Assembly: GCA_041660965.1 (NCBI GenBank)
Contig: JBAZVH010000001.1
Location: forward strand, 423,016-487,015
DNA: 64,000 bases
Reading direction: 5' to 3'
From: Candidatus Gracilibacteria bacterium
GTDB taxonomy: Bacteria > Patescibacteriota > Gracilibacteria > BD1-5 > JAGOOR01
Both the position numbers and the translations under genes were made by a program. Positions 32,328 through 42,595 of this stretch are shown here, one piece after another. Under the pieces are notes generated by a model. That model saw only the letters and a program-made list of their open reading frames with translations. It did no database searches and had not been told where the DNA came from. The first letter of the stretch is position 1, and every line of letters starts with the position of its first letter.

Positions 32328-33281
32328 CTATCTTTTTATTCTTTTCTGAAGAGAAAGAATATATTTCTTGCTTTTTTTGTAGTATTTTTGTGCCTGCTTT
32401 CCGAAAATACCTCCTACGTTTCCGAGGGCGTCAGATACCGTCTTTCCTATCTTGATAATCCAATCTGAGAGTGGGCTGGGTATGATACGCGCCAGCTTCC
32501 ATGCTCACCAGACGATCAAGAGAAGGGCTATTATTTGGTTAAAATTGATGATTTTCCAGCGGGCAAGCAATCCAAAAAGATAGGAGACATTATCAGAAGA
32601 AGCATCATTCCACCATTCGCCGATAAACCACATCAATCCCCAGAGCACCGCTCCGAGACCTGCTGCTAGTCCTCTTTCTGGACGGAGCTTTCGTACGATA
32701 TAGACAAGTGAAAATATGGCGAGCGTACAGAGCATATACACGAGTCCGAGTGGAAATCGTGGAAACTCTGCTAGGATGGGGTTATTGATATAGTCGACAG
32801 CGAAAATACTATTACTTCGTACACCATAGATTTGCCCTCCCAGAAACGCTCAAAAATACGCCATTATGGACCCAAATATCCATGATATCACGGTGATATC
32901 GAGCGTTTTTTCTTGATCCTCGTGATCTCTCGTCCTCATATGATACCAAAATACACTAAAAAATCCTAGCAACGCCGCGCCAGAACTAAAATAATAATCA
33001 GACATGAGAAAGAAGCTGAGAACGGGATAATCAAGAGAAAATGCTGATTTGGTCACCATGCCAGAATAGAGCATGATATGCATTATACGAGAGACGAGGA
33101 AAGTGCCGAGGAAAAATGAGAGAAGATTGATGCTAAAAAAGGAGGTATTGATATCATATTTTTTACCCAGTCTCCTGAGCATCCAATAAAATAAAAGAAA
33201 AGAAAGCGTCAATGCAACTCCAAACGTTGTGACTGGGATAGTCGTATCGCCAAAAGAAAATGAGTAAAGTTCTGGATACAT
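32328..33281 (-). CDS. Divergent prolipoprotein diacylglyceryl transferase (Lgt)-like membrane protein
   Basis: 317 residues, ATG to TAG. It starts MYPELYSFSFGDTTIPVTTF and has about seven membrane helices, like Lgt, which moves diacylglycerol onto the lipobox cysteine. The order of blocks follows Lgt (YFSSGAALLG, then GAFLGGQIYGV, then RGLAAGLGAVLWGLMWFIGEWW), but the canonical HGG His and the R-x-G-N-F-x-N-G-E signature are replaced (FSSG; YFGAFLGGQ). Two UGA glycines are used. The C-terminus adds a basic tail of about 50 residues. Either a very divergent Lgt or a relative without that activity. It lies downstream of the giant gene in the opposite-facing order typical of separate units. Confidence 0.6.
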
Positions 33282-33406
33282 AAAAAAAGAAATAAAAACA
33301 GATATTCTACGAAAAGTATAAAAGCAAAAGAAAAAATGCAAGAAAAGTGCTGTACAAAAAAGAGTATCCAAAGCAATATTTGTAGCATAATGAAATAAAT
33401 ACTATC

Positions 33407-33434
33407 CCCGTCATTCCAGCGAAAGCTGGAATCC
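33407..33434. repeat. REP-like palindrome (family C)
   Basis: cgtcattccagcgaaagctg then gaatcca: the arms attccagc/gctggaat pair. Flanks match other family C elements. Confidence 0.7.
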
Positions 33435-33490
33435 ATGTGACATCATGATTCCTTTGAAACAATATTGTCAGGTAAATAAGGTTTTCTCAC

Positions 33491-33520
33491 GACCTGGATC
33501 CCGATTTTCATCGGGATGAC
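33491..33520. repeat. REP-like palindrome (family C)
   Basis: gacctggatcccgattttca then tcgggatgac: the arms atcccga/tcgggat pair. Confidence 0.7.
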
Positions 33521-33565
33521 AAAATGCTATCCCCATGCATGAGGGGAATTTGGCGATTGTCCCAT

Positions 33566-33612
33566 CTCCCCCTTAAAAATTCATCAGAATTTTAGAGGGG
33601 GTTAGGAGGTGA
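33566..33612. repeat. C-rich hairpin repeat, family D copy 1
   Basis: ctcccccttaaaaattc and gaattttagaggggg pair around a 4-base loop, followed by ttaggaggtgag. Close copies at 41484 and 45306. This and the neighbouring elements fill the 423-bp gap 33282-33704, which holds no gene. Confidence 0.75.
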
Positions 33613-33632
33613 GCATCCTGATTCTGATTCTT

Positions 33633-33666
33633 TTAATCCCCCTTAATCCCCCTTTATCAAGGGGGC
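33633..33666. repeat. C-rich palindrome, family F
   Basis: taatcccccttaatccccct followed by ttatcaaggggg. Similar to the elements at 45381 and, inside a gene, 54868. Confidence 0.6.
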
Positions 33667-33704
33667 ATATTACTATTCCTTCTTTATTCCTTATTCTTTG
33701 AATA

Positions 33705-35234
33705 TTATCTCGCATATTCCACAAACCGATTCTCTCGGCTCACCATCACTTTTACCTCACCTGGATATTGGAGATTGTCTTGAATACCGATCGCGATATC
33801 GCGAGAGAGTTTTTCTGCTTCGAGATCAGAGATATTGCGTGGATTCACGAAGACACGAACTTCACGCCCAGCTGAGAGAGCATATGCCTTTTCCACACCT
33901 GGAAAGGAGAGCACGAGATTTTCCATATCTTTCATACGTTTGATATATTCTTCGATATTTGCTCGACGAGCACCTGGACGAACGGCGCTAATCGCATCAG
34001 CGATCATGATAATACCTGTTTCGATACACGTTGCTGGGATAGCATTATGATGACCTTCTGTGATATTGATGAGTCGTTCATCAAATCCATACTTTCGAAG
34101 AATTTTCCCACCAATTTCTGGATGTGTCCCCTCGATATCGTGGTCCAGAGCTTTACCGATGTCGTGGAGGATACCTCATCTGAGGGCGATCTCTGGATCA
34201 GCTCCCACTTCACGAGCGATAGCTTCTGCGATATAGGCAACTTCTTGAGAATGTTTGAGAATATTTTGACCGAAACTCGTACGAAAACGGAGCTTACCGA
34301 TCAAGCTCACGACTTCATCTGGAAATCCAGTAATTCCCATCTCAGAACATACCTGTTCACCGAGCTTGAGAAGGAGTTTTTCGGCATCTCGTTGGTTATT
34401 TTGGACGATTTCCTCGATACGAGCTGGCTGGATCCTCTTATCTCCGAGGAGATCTTCGAGTGATTTTTTCGCGACATAACGACGGAAGAGATCAAAGCTA
34501 GAAATAAAGATAGTATTTGGTGTGTCATCGATGATGATAGAAACACCTGTTTCTTTTTCAAATGTTGTGATATTTCGACCTTCTTTCCCGATAATCCGTC
34601 CTTTGAGGTCATCACTTTCGAGCTCAATCGTTGTCTGGGTGGTTTCGGCTGTCACAGCACTTGCATACTGTTGCATACTGTTCACGAGAATCTCACGACA
34701 CAGTTCTTCTTCTCGATTTTTGAGTTCCGATTTTTTCTTCTCGATTTGTTTGATAAAATCACCCTCATATTGTTCTTCAATCTGAGCGAAGAGTCGCGTT
34801 TGTGCCTCTTCGACAGAAAGTCCAGCAATTTCAGAGAGTTTTTTGCCGATTTCTTTTTTCTTTTCTCCGAGGAGTTCATCTTCTCTGGCGAGTGATTCCT
34901 TCGCGGTATTCAGATCCTCTGTCTTTTTAACCAGCTCTTCAAGTTTTTGATCCAGTTTTTCTTCTTTTTGCTCGAGACGTTTTTCGAGATCAATCGCCTT
35001 CTTTTCTATCTCTGCTGCTCTATCCCTCTCTTCCTTTGCTTGTTTGCGTGCTTCTTCGAGTATTTTATCACTTTCGTGATCGGCTTTTTTTCTGATATCT
35101 CTTGCTGATTTTTCTGCTTCCGCAACGAGATTATTCGCATAGCCAGCACCACGCTTATTTTGAACAGTCTGGTAGAAAAAATATCATCCAACACCAATAA
35201 ATAGACCTATAATAAGGCCGAGTATGAGTTCCAT
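33705..35234 (-). CDS. rny: Ribonuclease Y
   Basis: 509 residues, ATG to TAA. An N-terminal membrane helix (MELILGLIIGLFIGVGGYFF) is followed by a long charged coiled coil (about 30-180), a KH domain with GRIIGKEGRNITTFEKETG (about 208-226), and an HD domain with GGILHDIGKALDHDIEG (about 354-370; the first Gly is TGA-coded) that holds the metal-binding His-Asp. RNase Y starts mRNA decay at the membrane. Length and domain order are those of the family. The upstream stop-free extension is not counted as coding. Confidence 0.95.
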
Positions 35235-35652
35235 ATCTAGGGAGTAAAAAATTAAAATGATCGATGGCACAAACACATTTCCAGAAAATATTCTTTTTGA
35301 GAGAATAGAAGGGACTTTTTGTGTAAAAAACGTAGAATAGAGAAAATAAACACTTCTGACTCCTCTCACCTTCTTCAATAATAATTCAAAAAAATAGCTT
35401 CTGTTTTCCTGATGTGCCGTTTTCGTGTGATACTTTTGTTGTAGAGCACACCTCTCGATCAGAGTCATAGTATGAAAAATAAGAGAAAAGGCAAGAAGGA
35501 ACACTGTGATTTTTGGGGTTGAATTCGTTTTGTGAGTTTCATCGATTATAGAAAAAGACATTCTCTCTCTATTTCTCATCTATGATTTGGCATTTTTATA
35601 ATAGAAACTATACTGTGTAGGATATAGTAGGCAGACGTTATCATTATTTTTT
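35235..35652. other. Divergent intergenic region rny/pilin
   Basis: 418 bp between divergent genes. It should contain both promoters; AT-rich blocks with tataatag- and tatact-like hexamers lie at 35600-35625. An open minus-strand frame in phase with rny crosses part of it but lacks any family motif. Confidence 0.4.
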
Positions 35653-36324
35653 ATGAAAAAACACTGAAAAAAAATACTTTCTGGCTTTACGCTCATCGAG
35701 TTGACAGTAGCCATAGCTATTGTTACTGTTCTCGCCACTGCAGGGCTTGCTGCCTACACAGGATACCTCAAAAATGTCAGAGACACGACTCGGATATCCG
35801 ATATTGCTCTTATGAATTCCATTGTTCTCGATAATATTCGTTTGCAAGGAACAATTCCGACATCAATTCCAGAATTCACGACACTTATCACTACGGCAAA
35901 TAATGGCCAACCGATTGTAGATCCCCTTGATAAAAAAGTCGCCTGCCTTACTTCTGCTACCGATAATACCCAAGATTACTGTGGCTATATCTACAATACC
36001 TGTGATGATGGAGCTGGATATGTGATAAGTGCAAAATTTGAAACTACTTATCAGACACAACGCTATACTCAGATATCCAACGAGGCAGCGTGGTACTATC
36101 ATCTTGGACGTTGCACAGCGCTTGATTTACCCCCAGCTGCGAGTATTCCTCCTCCAGTTGCCTGTAGAACAAAGGCGGATTGCGAACTCAATAGTGTCTG
36201 TGTCTGACCTCCGCCAAAACATTGTCGAGAAAAAAATCTCCAAAGCATTGGATCAGAGTGTGATGTAGATGACGACTGCGATAGTAATAATTGCAACGTA
36301 AACGCTCACAAGTGCAAAAATTAG
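35653..36324 (+). CDS. Type IV pilin-like protein with Cys-rich tail
   Basis: 223 residues, ATG to TAG. The N-terminus is a class III prepilin signal: basic leader with GFTLIELTVAIAIVTVLA, cleavage expected between Gly11 and Phe12, Glu16 at mature position 5, then a hydrophobic helix. The globular part ends in a Pro-rich spacer (PPAASIPPP) and a tail with eight cysteines in about 50 residues (CRTKADCELNSVCV, SECDVDDDCDSNNCN), similar in spacing to small Dickkopf/WAP-like knots. The prepilin peptidase gene at 61950 would process it. Likely a pilus or competence-pseudopilus subunit. Confidence 0.85.
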
Positions 36325-36431
36325 AGCTTGATTTTCCTCATTTTATTGTAAGATAGGAAGCGTTCATAGATATGTTTATAGTTTTAGGTTTCCAAGCAGA
36401 TTCTTTGTCAGCTCTTTTAAATAAAACAGGG

Positions 36432-36458
36432 TAGATTCCTGCCTTCGCAGGAATGACG
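36432..36458. repeat. REP-like palindrome (family C)
   Basis: tagattcctgccttcgcagg then aatgacga: the arms attcctgc/gcaggaat pair perfectly around ctt. Confidence 0.75.
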
Positions 36459-36508
36459 AAAATTCATTCCTTCTTTTTTATTTTTTCTTTCTTCTCTTTT
36501 CTTTATCC

Positions 36509-37375
36509 ATGACCACCTCCCCCCGCCATGTCTGATACGTGACGCTTCTCTGAAGGCCAAGCTCTGGGAAATCCAGCTTTGTGAATGCTGCTATTGGTGA
36601 TAAAATCAGTATCGTTTCTGCTATTCCCCAGACGACGAGACGCCTTATCCGTGGTATCTATACCGACAAAAACTGTCAGATAATTTTTCAAGATGTTCCA
36701 GGGCTTCATTCCAGCTCTCACAACTGGAATCAGTCTATTAACTGGGTGACGAAATCCGCGCTCGAAGATACTGATATTATTCTGCGTATTATCGATGGTG
36801 CAAGACCAAAAGGCCTCGAAGAAGAAATGATTGATACGCTGGTTTTAGAAGCAAAAGTTCCCGTCGTAACGATCGTGAGCAAGGTAGATACGATGAATGA
36901 GTTTGAGAAACATCTCTACCCAAAAGGAACGATATTTGTCTCAAGTATCACGAAGGAAGGCATCAAAGAAGTCATCGCCCAGCTCGCAACACTCTTACCA
37001 AAATGACCGCTCCTCTACCCAGAAGATGATATCACCGACCAAGATATCTACACTCGTGCGAGTGAAATCATTCGTGAAAAAATATTTCTCTCCACCTATG
37101 AGGAAGTGCCTCACTGTACCTATGTCGATGTCGATATGATGGAAGATAAAGGAAATCTCGTCAAAATCCTCGCTTATATCTACTGTATGACCGACTCTCA
37201 GAAAAAAATACTTGTCTGAAGCCATGGGGCGATGATAAAAGAAATCGGTACTTTAGCGAGAAAAGACCTGCAGGATCTCTTCGAAAAAAAGGTCTACCTC
37301 GACCTCCATGTCAAAGTCAGTGCTGGATGGCAGACACGAGACACTATCACACAGAAAATATTGGGAAAGAAATAG
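36509..37375 (+). CDS. era: GTPase Era
   Basis: 288 residues, ATG to TAG. G1 is GRPSSGKSS, whose first Gly is TGA-coded; G3 is DVPGLH and G4 is SKVD. The usual switch region SAIPQTTRRLIRGIYT is present. The C-terminal KH domain shows the GxxG loop as GSHGAMIKEIG (again UGA for the first Gly), followed by DLHVKVSAGWQ. Era binds the 3' end of 16S rRNA and helps 30S maturation. The family's normal length supports reading all TGA codons through. It follows the pilin gene by 184 bp. Confidence 0.95.
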
Positions 37376-37454
37376 ATGTTTCTTCTCGTTATCCCTTCCA
37401 TCATTGCTGAGGAGGGAAGTTTTTTACTGATTCTTGCTCACCAATCTTGCCACC

Positions 37455-37645
37455 ACTGAAATGGGGTTTCGGGGGACAAACTGTTTGAGCGGGATGAATG
37501 CAGAGTGTTTGATGAATGGGGAAAATAGCGAGTTTTTGTCCCCTGAATGGTTTTGGGTACTTTTGCCACCAAAAGTACCAGAAGGGTGCCAGTAACTGGA
37601 ATTGTTTGATGACCTGGATTCTCGGGTCAAGCCCGAGAATGACGG
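37455..37645. repeat. Dispersed stem-loop repeat family A, copy 3 (with REP-like end)
   Basis: gggggacaaactgtttgagc, gggatgaat, tagcgagtttttgtccc, then the second hairpin ggtacttttg-ccac-caaaagtacc and a family C palindrome (cctggattctcggg / cccgagaatgacgg, 37611-37645). The gap 37376-37800 contains nothing else recognisable apart from an imperfect hairpin near 37718-37760. Confidence 0.85.
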
Positions 37646-37800
37646 AAATAAGTGTTTTTAATACAAAAAGTACAAAGGAGCTCGTTTCCCTTTTTCGTCA
37701 AGAGGAAAAACCATAAAAATCCGGCTCTCTCGGTAAAAAATCTTGTAGAGAAGCGGGTTTTTGTTATAGTGTACAAAATTTTACTTTTAATGTTTACATT

Positions 37801-39204
37801 ATGCGCGGCGATCGAAATATCATCTCTCAGACGACACCACCTTGGACTACAGCTCTTATCGTGATTATTGCGCTACTCTTTGTCATCCTCATCTGGAGAT
37901 TTGTGAGTGGTGGAAGTGCCCCCGATCTCGCGACAGCACCTGTCAGTCTCAGAATGACCGACGCAACTAGCTCCGTCCTACTCACGGGTCAGGATAAAAA
38001 AGAAAAAACTGTTCAGGCAAATACACCTCTGGCTGATCTTGATCTTATAGAAGTGAAAAATGGTACTGCAAAGCTCGCTTTTTTGAATAATGACAAAAAT
38101 TCCCTTAACCTCAATATGGGGACAAAAATACGCTACCTCGGTCTTGGCACGGATAATAAAACACAATTTCGTCTCGAAAATAAGGATCTCTGGGTACAGG
38201 CAGATACTGGTGATATCTCACTCGATCTTCTCGGTGTCGTCGTACTTCCTGCATCAGGAAGTGTACTCAATATCGCAAAGAATGAGCTCTTTACCACCAT
38301 CACTGTCCTACAAGGCACGGCGACTATCAGTATAGAAGCGAAGACTCTCGAAATGAGTGCTGGACAACAACTCAATTATTCGACGCTTCGTACCGTGACA
38401 TATGACGATCTCTCGACTCGTATTGCTCCTATCAATCCTGATACACTCTCGAGTCCATGGATGTCTCTCAATGGCGCCAGTGCATACACGACGACCCTTG
38501 TTTCCTCAGCACAGGCAGCGACAACTGGAACCGGTGGTTCTACTCTTGGAGGTGGCTTGGTACTATTTGAATCTCCTGTCGATGAATCAACGGTGAATAC
38601 AAAGACGATCACCGTCTCTGGTAAGGTCCTCAATGCGAGCGTTGCTCGCCTCATCATCAGCAATCTCCCCGCCACTCTCGACCCTGTCAAACAAACTTTT
38701 GTACTCAAAAACCTTCCTCTCACGAATCATGAAAATAATCTCATCTATCGGACCTATGATGCTACTGGGACACTCCTCTCAAAAGGATTTGTCACGGTCT
38801 ACACGACATCAGTCGCTGCTGCAGCTGCCAATGCGCCCGTCAGTAATACAGCAGCTACTACGGCACCCAGCAATGGCCTCGCACAAGTCAGCACGTACAA
38901 ACCCGATAAACGTTTCCGTGTTACCGCTCCTGCAGCTGACTACTATGAAACGACAGACAAGAAGGTCCGTATCGAAGGAAGTGTCTCCGCTGACACAGCG
39001 TATTCTGTCACTATCAATGATTTCAAGCTCGCTTCTTTTACACCAAATGGTACCTCGTGGTATTATTTTGCGAATCAAGAATTTGGAAATATGCAAGAAG
39101 GAACCAACACCTATACTATCCGATATTTTGATGCAAACGGCAAAGAAATCTACAAACAACTCTTTGTCATAAAAAAGAATCCGACACCACTGGCAGCACA
39201 ATAA
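37801..39204 (+). CDS. FecR-like membrane-anchored protein
   Basis: 467 residues, ATG to TAA, and no UGA codon at all. One membrane helix near the N-terminus (TALIVIIALLFVILIWRFV, 17-35) leaves a large extracytoplasmic part. Residues about 60-200 resemble the FecR beta-domain (VKNGTAKLAFLNNDKNSLNL ... GTATISIEAKTLEMSAGQQL), a fold found in envelope sensors and scaffold proteins. Then come an Ala/Thr/Gly-rich linker and two Ig-like segments (VDESTVNTKTITVSGKVLNA; YYETTDKKVRIEGSVSADTA). It precedes a pilin-like gene and comEC by short gaps, so it may assist surface assembly. Exact function unknown. Confidence 0.75.
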   Translation: MRGDRNIISQTTPPWTTALIVIIALLFVILIWRFVSGGSAPDLATAPVSLRMTDATSSVLLTGQDKKEKTVQANTPLADLDLIEVKNGTAKLAFLNNDKNSLNLNMGTKIRYLGLGTDNKTQFRLENKDLWVQADTGDISLDLLGVVVLPASGSVLNIAKNELFTTITVLQGTATISIEAKTLEMSAGQQLNYSTLRTVTYDDLSTRIAPINPDTLSSPWMSLNGASAYTTTLVSSAQAATTGTGGSTLGGGLVLFESPVDESTVNTKTITVSGKVLNASVARLIISNLPATLDPVKQTFVLKNLPLTNHENNLIYRTYDATGTLLSKGFVTVYTTSVAAAAANAPVSNTAATTAPSNGLAQVSTYKPDKRFRVTAPAADYYETTDKKVRIEGSVSADTAYSVTINDFKLASFTPNGTSWYYFANQEFGNMQEGTNTYTIRYFDANGKEIYKQLFVIKKNPTPLAAQ

Positions 39205-39225
39205 TCCTCTCATCTTTTTACGACT

Positions 39226-39891
39226 ATGCGAAATACTTCTGGGACCTCTCTCACCGAAGTGATGGTAATGATGGTTATTCTCTGAATCTCGCTCGTGGGT
39301 ATTTTTAGTATGGTCAGTAATGGGCAACTGCTTGCTTCTCTTTCTGATACGCGATTGGTCGCTCTCAATATCGCTCGTGAAGGACTCGAATCCGTGACAA
39401 CCCTCAGAGATACCTTTTCTTTGGCAAATTATTCCAGTGGTACCTGTAGCACTGGTAGCGTTGCGGCTTTTTTTACCACTAATGGGAGTCAGATATTGAC
39501 AGATAATTGCCCTGTCATGGTAACTAGCCCAGTACCTCCACTACCACCAACTCCTGCAGCAACACCTTATTATATTCTCGATGATAACAAAGGACTTACT
39601 GTGGGGACAATAAATGATACCCATGTCTGCATCAATGAATACGGCTGGTACTCGCAGCAATATTCTGTGAAGTCTGATACGCCTGGTCCAATAATAACTT
39701 GCTTAACTGAAACTGACTTTTGTTCTGATAATACCACGCAAAGCTGTAAAACATGATTTCAACGAAAGATTACTTTTGCAGATTGTGACCCGGAAAATCC
39801 AGCGCAATGTATCGTGGCAACATCGATTGTCTGGTGGTGAACGGATGCTGATGAGTCACTCACTCTGTCACAAACCATCACGATTAAATAA
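39226..39891 (+). CDS. Type IV pilin-like / pseudopilin protein
   Basis: 221 residues, ATG to TAA. Leader MRNTSG then TSLTEVMVMMVILGISLVGI: cleavage expected after Gly6, with Glu at mature position 5 and a hydrophobic helix. This is the minor-pilin (PilV/GspI-like) pattern. The rest has a NIAREGLESVTTLRD helix, typical of this group, and several cysteines. UGA glycines are at 20, after CKT, and after IVWW. It begins 21 bp after the FecR-like gene and ends 5 bp before comEC, suggesting one operon for DNA uptake. Confidence 0.85.
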
Positions 39892-39896
39892 TCCTC

Positions 39897-41351
39897 ATGG
39901 CTCCCCGCCTCTATTTCCCTCTCGGAATCTTCTCATGCCTTGCGTGGATGAGTGGGATTATTATTGGGAGTATTTGGTGATGAGCTGGAATTTGGTGCGT
40001 TATGCTCTTCATCCTTATCCTCGCGGTCTGGAAACTACCTCGATGGTGGCTTTTTTGAGTGTGTCTCGTATGTCTTTTCTTATGATGGGGATGGAGCACT
40101 CTATCACTCTGACATCTGCAAGATACCACTCATACTCTCTGAGAAATGGTGGGTTGGGGTGGATTTACTCATACTATCGAGGGGAAAGCGGAACGACTGC
40201 TTTCTATCAGTGAATATACTCGTCGATATCGTGTCTCTCTGACTCACATCGATGGGGAAGAGGTGAGCTATGATGTTGCTCTTATATTGCCCACCAATCT
40301 AACACTCATTGAAGGAGATACTTTTAAGTCCGTTGGGAAATTTAGCTTTCCCGAGGATACACCCGAATATGCTGGAGAAAAAAATCTCTGGTATCGTGGT
40401 ATGGCAGCAGAATTTCAGTCTTTCCAAAATACGAAACAACCTCCCAGAAAATATAGCTTCCTCGTCCGTACCCAACAATGGTTTGATCAAAAATTGCAAG
40501 AAATATTCCCGCGAGAAGGATATCAAATACTCTCTGGTATGCTCCTCGGACAAAGAAGCGCGATGTCAGAAGCCCTCAAAACACAACTCAAAGCATCAGG
40601 ACTTATGCATCTCATGGTAGTCAGTGGCGGAAATATTATGATGCTCATCATCTTTCTCTCGCTCTTTATCCGCAGTATGCCAGTATGGATTCGGATAGGC
40701 ATTATTGCTAGCACTGTTTTTGCTTTTGCGCTTCTAGTCGGTGGTGATATGCCAGTCTGGCGAGCGGCCCTAATGGGCACTATCTGATATGGCGCAGGGC
40801 TATGGTGATACCGTTTTCGCGTCCTTATTTTACCGCTTGTCGTCGCATCAGTGATAGCACTTTGGAATCCTCTCTCGCTCGTCTATGATATCGGTTTACA
40901 GCTCTCGTTTCTTTCGGTTATTTGTATTATCGTCTGGTGAAAAAAATTTGCCCATGCTCTCAGATTTCTCGGCAGTTTTTTTGCGGAGGCGACCGCCCTT
41001 ACGATCGCAGCAACGATTTGAACACTCCCAATAACTATCTTTTATTTTGGAACATTTTCCCTTATAGGTCCGCTCGCAAATATGCTTGCAGCACCTGCTG
41101 TTCCTATCGTGATATATGGCGGTATTATGACACTCTTTGTCAGTCTCTTCTCACACACTCTGGCTATCTGGATTGGCTATACCCCCTGGATTGCTACCTC
41201 CTATATCTCCTCTATTATTTCGCTCTTTTGAAGCCAAAAATGGTCACTTCTGACAGTCAATATAGACGCCTATAAATCGTATTTTATTCTGGTGAGTCTC
41301 GGGTTTTTGTTTCTGATGATCGTGAAGTCTGAGCTGAGAAAGAAGGGGTAA
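39897..41351 (+). CDS. comEC: ComEC/Rec2-type DNA uptake channel
   Basis: 484 residues, ATG to TAA, with about ten UGA glycines including a TGA-TGA pair. N-terminal membrane helices (1-70), a soluble OB-like region (95-200) with HIDGEEVSYDVALILPTN, then the competence domain: GYQILSGMLLGQRSAMSE, ASGLMHLMVVSGGNIMML (the SGxH-like signature with Asn for His), DMPVWRAALMG, DIGLQLSFLSVI and LANMLAAPAVP. ComEC carries single-stranded DNA across the inner membrane. The C-terminal metallo-beta-lactamase domain of some ComECs is absent. The operon with pilins supports natural transformation. Confidence 0.93.
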
Positions 41352-41376
41352 CACAACCATACCAATACAAAATACA

Positions 41377-41531
41377 TCCGCCTAGGCGGACCATCAAAAG
41401 TACAAGAACGCCGTGAGTGGGACACCCTCTTTTTCTGTCCTATTGTTCCGCTCCCTCATAAATGAGGGAGAGTTTTGTTTCAGCTCCCCCTTAAAAATTC
41501 ACTAGAATTTTAGAGGGGGTTAGGGGGTGAG
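41377..41531. repeat. Composite repeat: palindrome, partial family A, families E and D
   Basis: Starts with exact tccgcctaggcgga (41377-41390) and ccatcaaaagtac, the 3' end of a family A element. Next come ttgttccgctccctc...gagggagagtttt (family E, 41441-41476) and ctcccccttaaaaattcac... (family D, 41484-41531). The order E then D recurs at 45239-45352. Confidence 0.75.
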
Positions 41532-41558
41532 AGTCTGTGTATCTTTCTCTCTCCTTTT

Positions 41559-42467
41559 TTATACGGCATATCTCTGTTTTCTCGCAATCGTGATCATAAT
41601 GGCAACAAGTAGAATACCAGCAACAATCTGCCAGAGATCAGGAGTTTTATGAGTATAAAAAATATCGAGGAGAAATCCTGTGAGCGGGAAAGAGAGCTCA
41701 AAAATCGTCGCTTGTGAAGCAGGAGTGAACTCTATTCCTCGGTAGTAAAATGTCGTACCAATAACACCTGAAAGAAGGGCTATCCCGACCATAATCATTG
41801 AAAATTGAGCAATATCGGCTGGGAATGTGAAGAGATTGATGCCGAAAAGAGTGAAAATTCAGAGTGTTATCATCCCGAGAATAGCCACCATTCCGAGACG
41901 ATATGCTGTCATAGTGCGCGCCTTGTACCCCTGCTGTGAAAGATACCGAGAAAACACGGTTGCCGAACCCCAACAGACTGCTGCGATAATACTCGCCATC
42001 GCAGAGCGAAAGGCATCAGTTCCAAAAGAAAAATCAAGTCCTGATTTTCCAAAACTCACAAAATAACTCGCCAAAAGTGCTCCAATTGCGAGGAAATAGA
42101 AGCTTTTTTTGGGACGTTCTCCGAGGAAAATAAGCGCTGCTGTGATCGCAAAAACAGGTTGAAGCTTTTGGAGCAGAAAGAGAATACCAAATGAGGTGTA
42201 GTGTACATTCGCCAGTGCCCATGTGAAGGCATAGGTACCAATAAGTCCTGAGAAAAGTGCCACACCAATCAGTGAAAGCCATGCTTTTTTATTCAGACGT
42301 GGCGCCCGAAAATGTGACCAGCCAATGATAGCGAGGAGTATAAATCCTATCGCATGCTCAAGAGTCACTATCACGAGTGGTGAAAGCCCAACTATTTGAG
42401 AGCGAAGAAGTCAGTCGAGTCACCAGCAGATTCCTGCGGCAACGATAAAAAGAGAGGAGAAATTCAT
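41559..42467 (-). CDS. EamA/DMT-family transporter
   Basis: 302 residues, ATG to TAA. Ten membrane helices arranged as two EamA repeats, e.g. LIVGLSPLVIVTLEHAIGF... with GLIGTYAFTWALANVHYTSF and LQPVFAITAALIFLGERP in the first half, and GVIGTTFYYRGIEFTPASQA, ELSFPLTGFLLDIF in the second. These are the usual positions of the paired motifs. UGA glycines occur in GICWGLDGLLRS and before IFTLFGINLF. The family exports or imports small metabolites; substrate cannot be told. Confidence 0.88.
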
Positions 42468-42595
42468 TGGAAAGAAAAAGAGGAAAGAAAAAGAAAAATG
42501 GAATGACAAAAAAATTCCTACCTATGACTATTGCTATAACTATTACTTCTATCGTCTTTTTCTTTTTCTTGTAGATTCTGAGCGAAGTCGAAGAA

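Noticed and set aside
35184..35579. Long in-frame extension upstream of rny (MRNRERMSFSIIDE...)
   Set aside because: It has no family motif and lies before the standard RNase Y membrane helix start MELILG; probably untranslated leader.
39897..41351. comEC as a decayed gene because of ten in-frame TGA codons
   Set aside because: All TGA fall in membrane helices or loops where Gly is suitable and the competence-domain motifs are intact.
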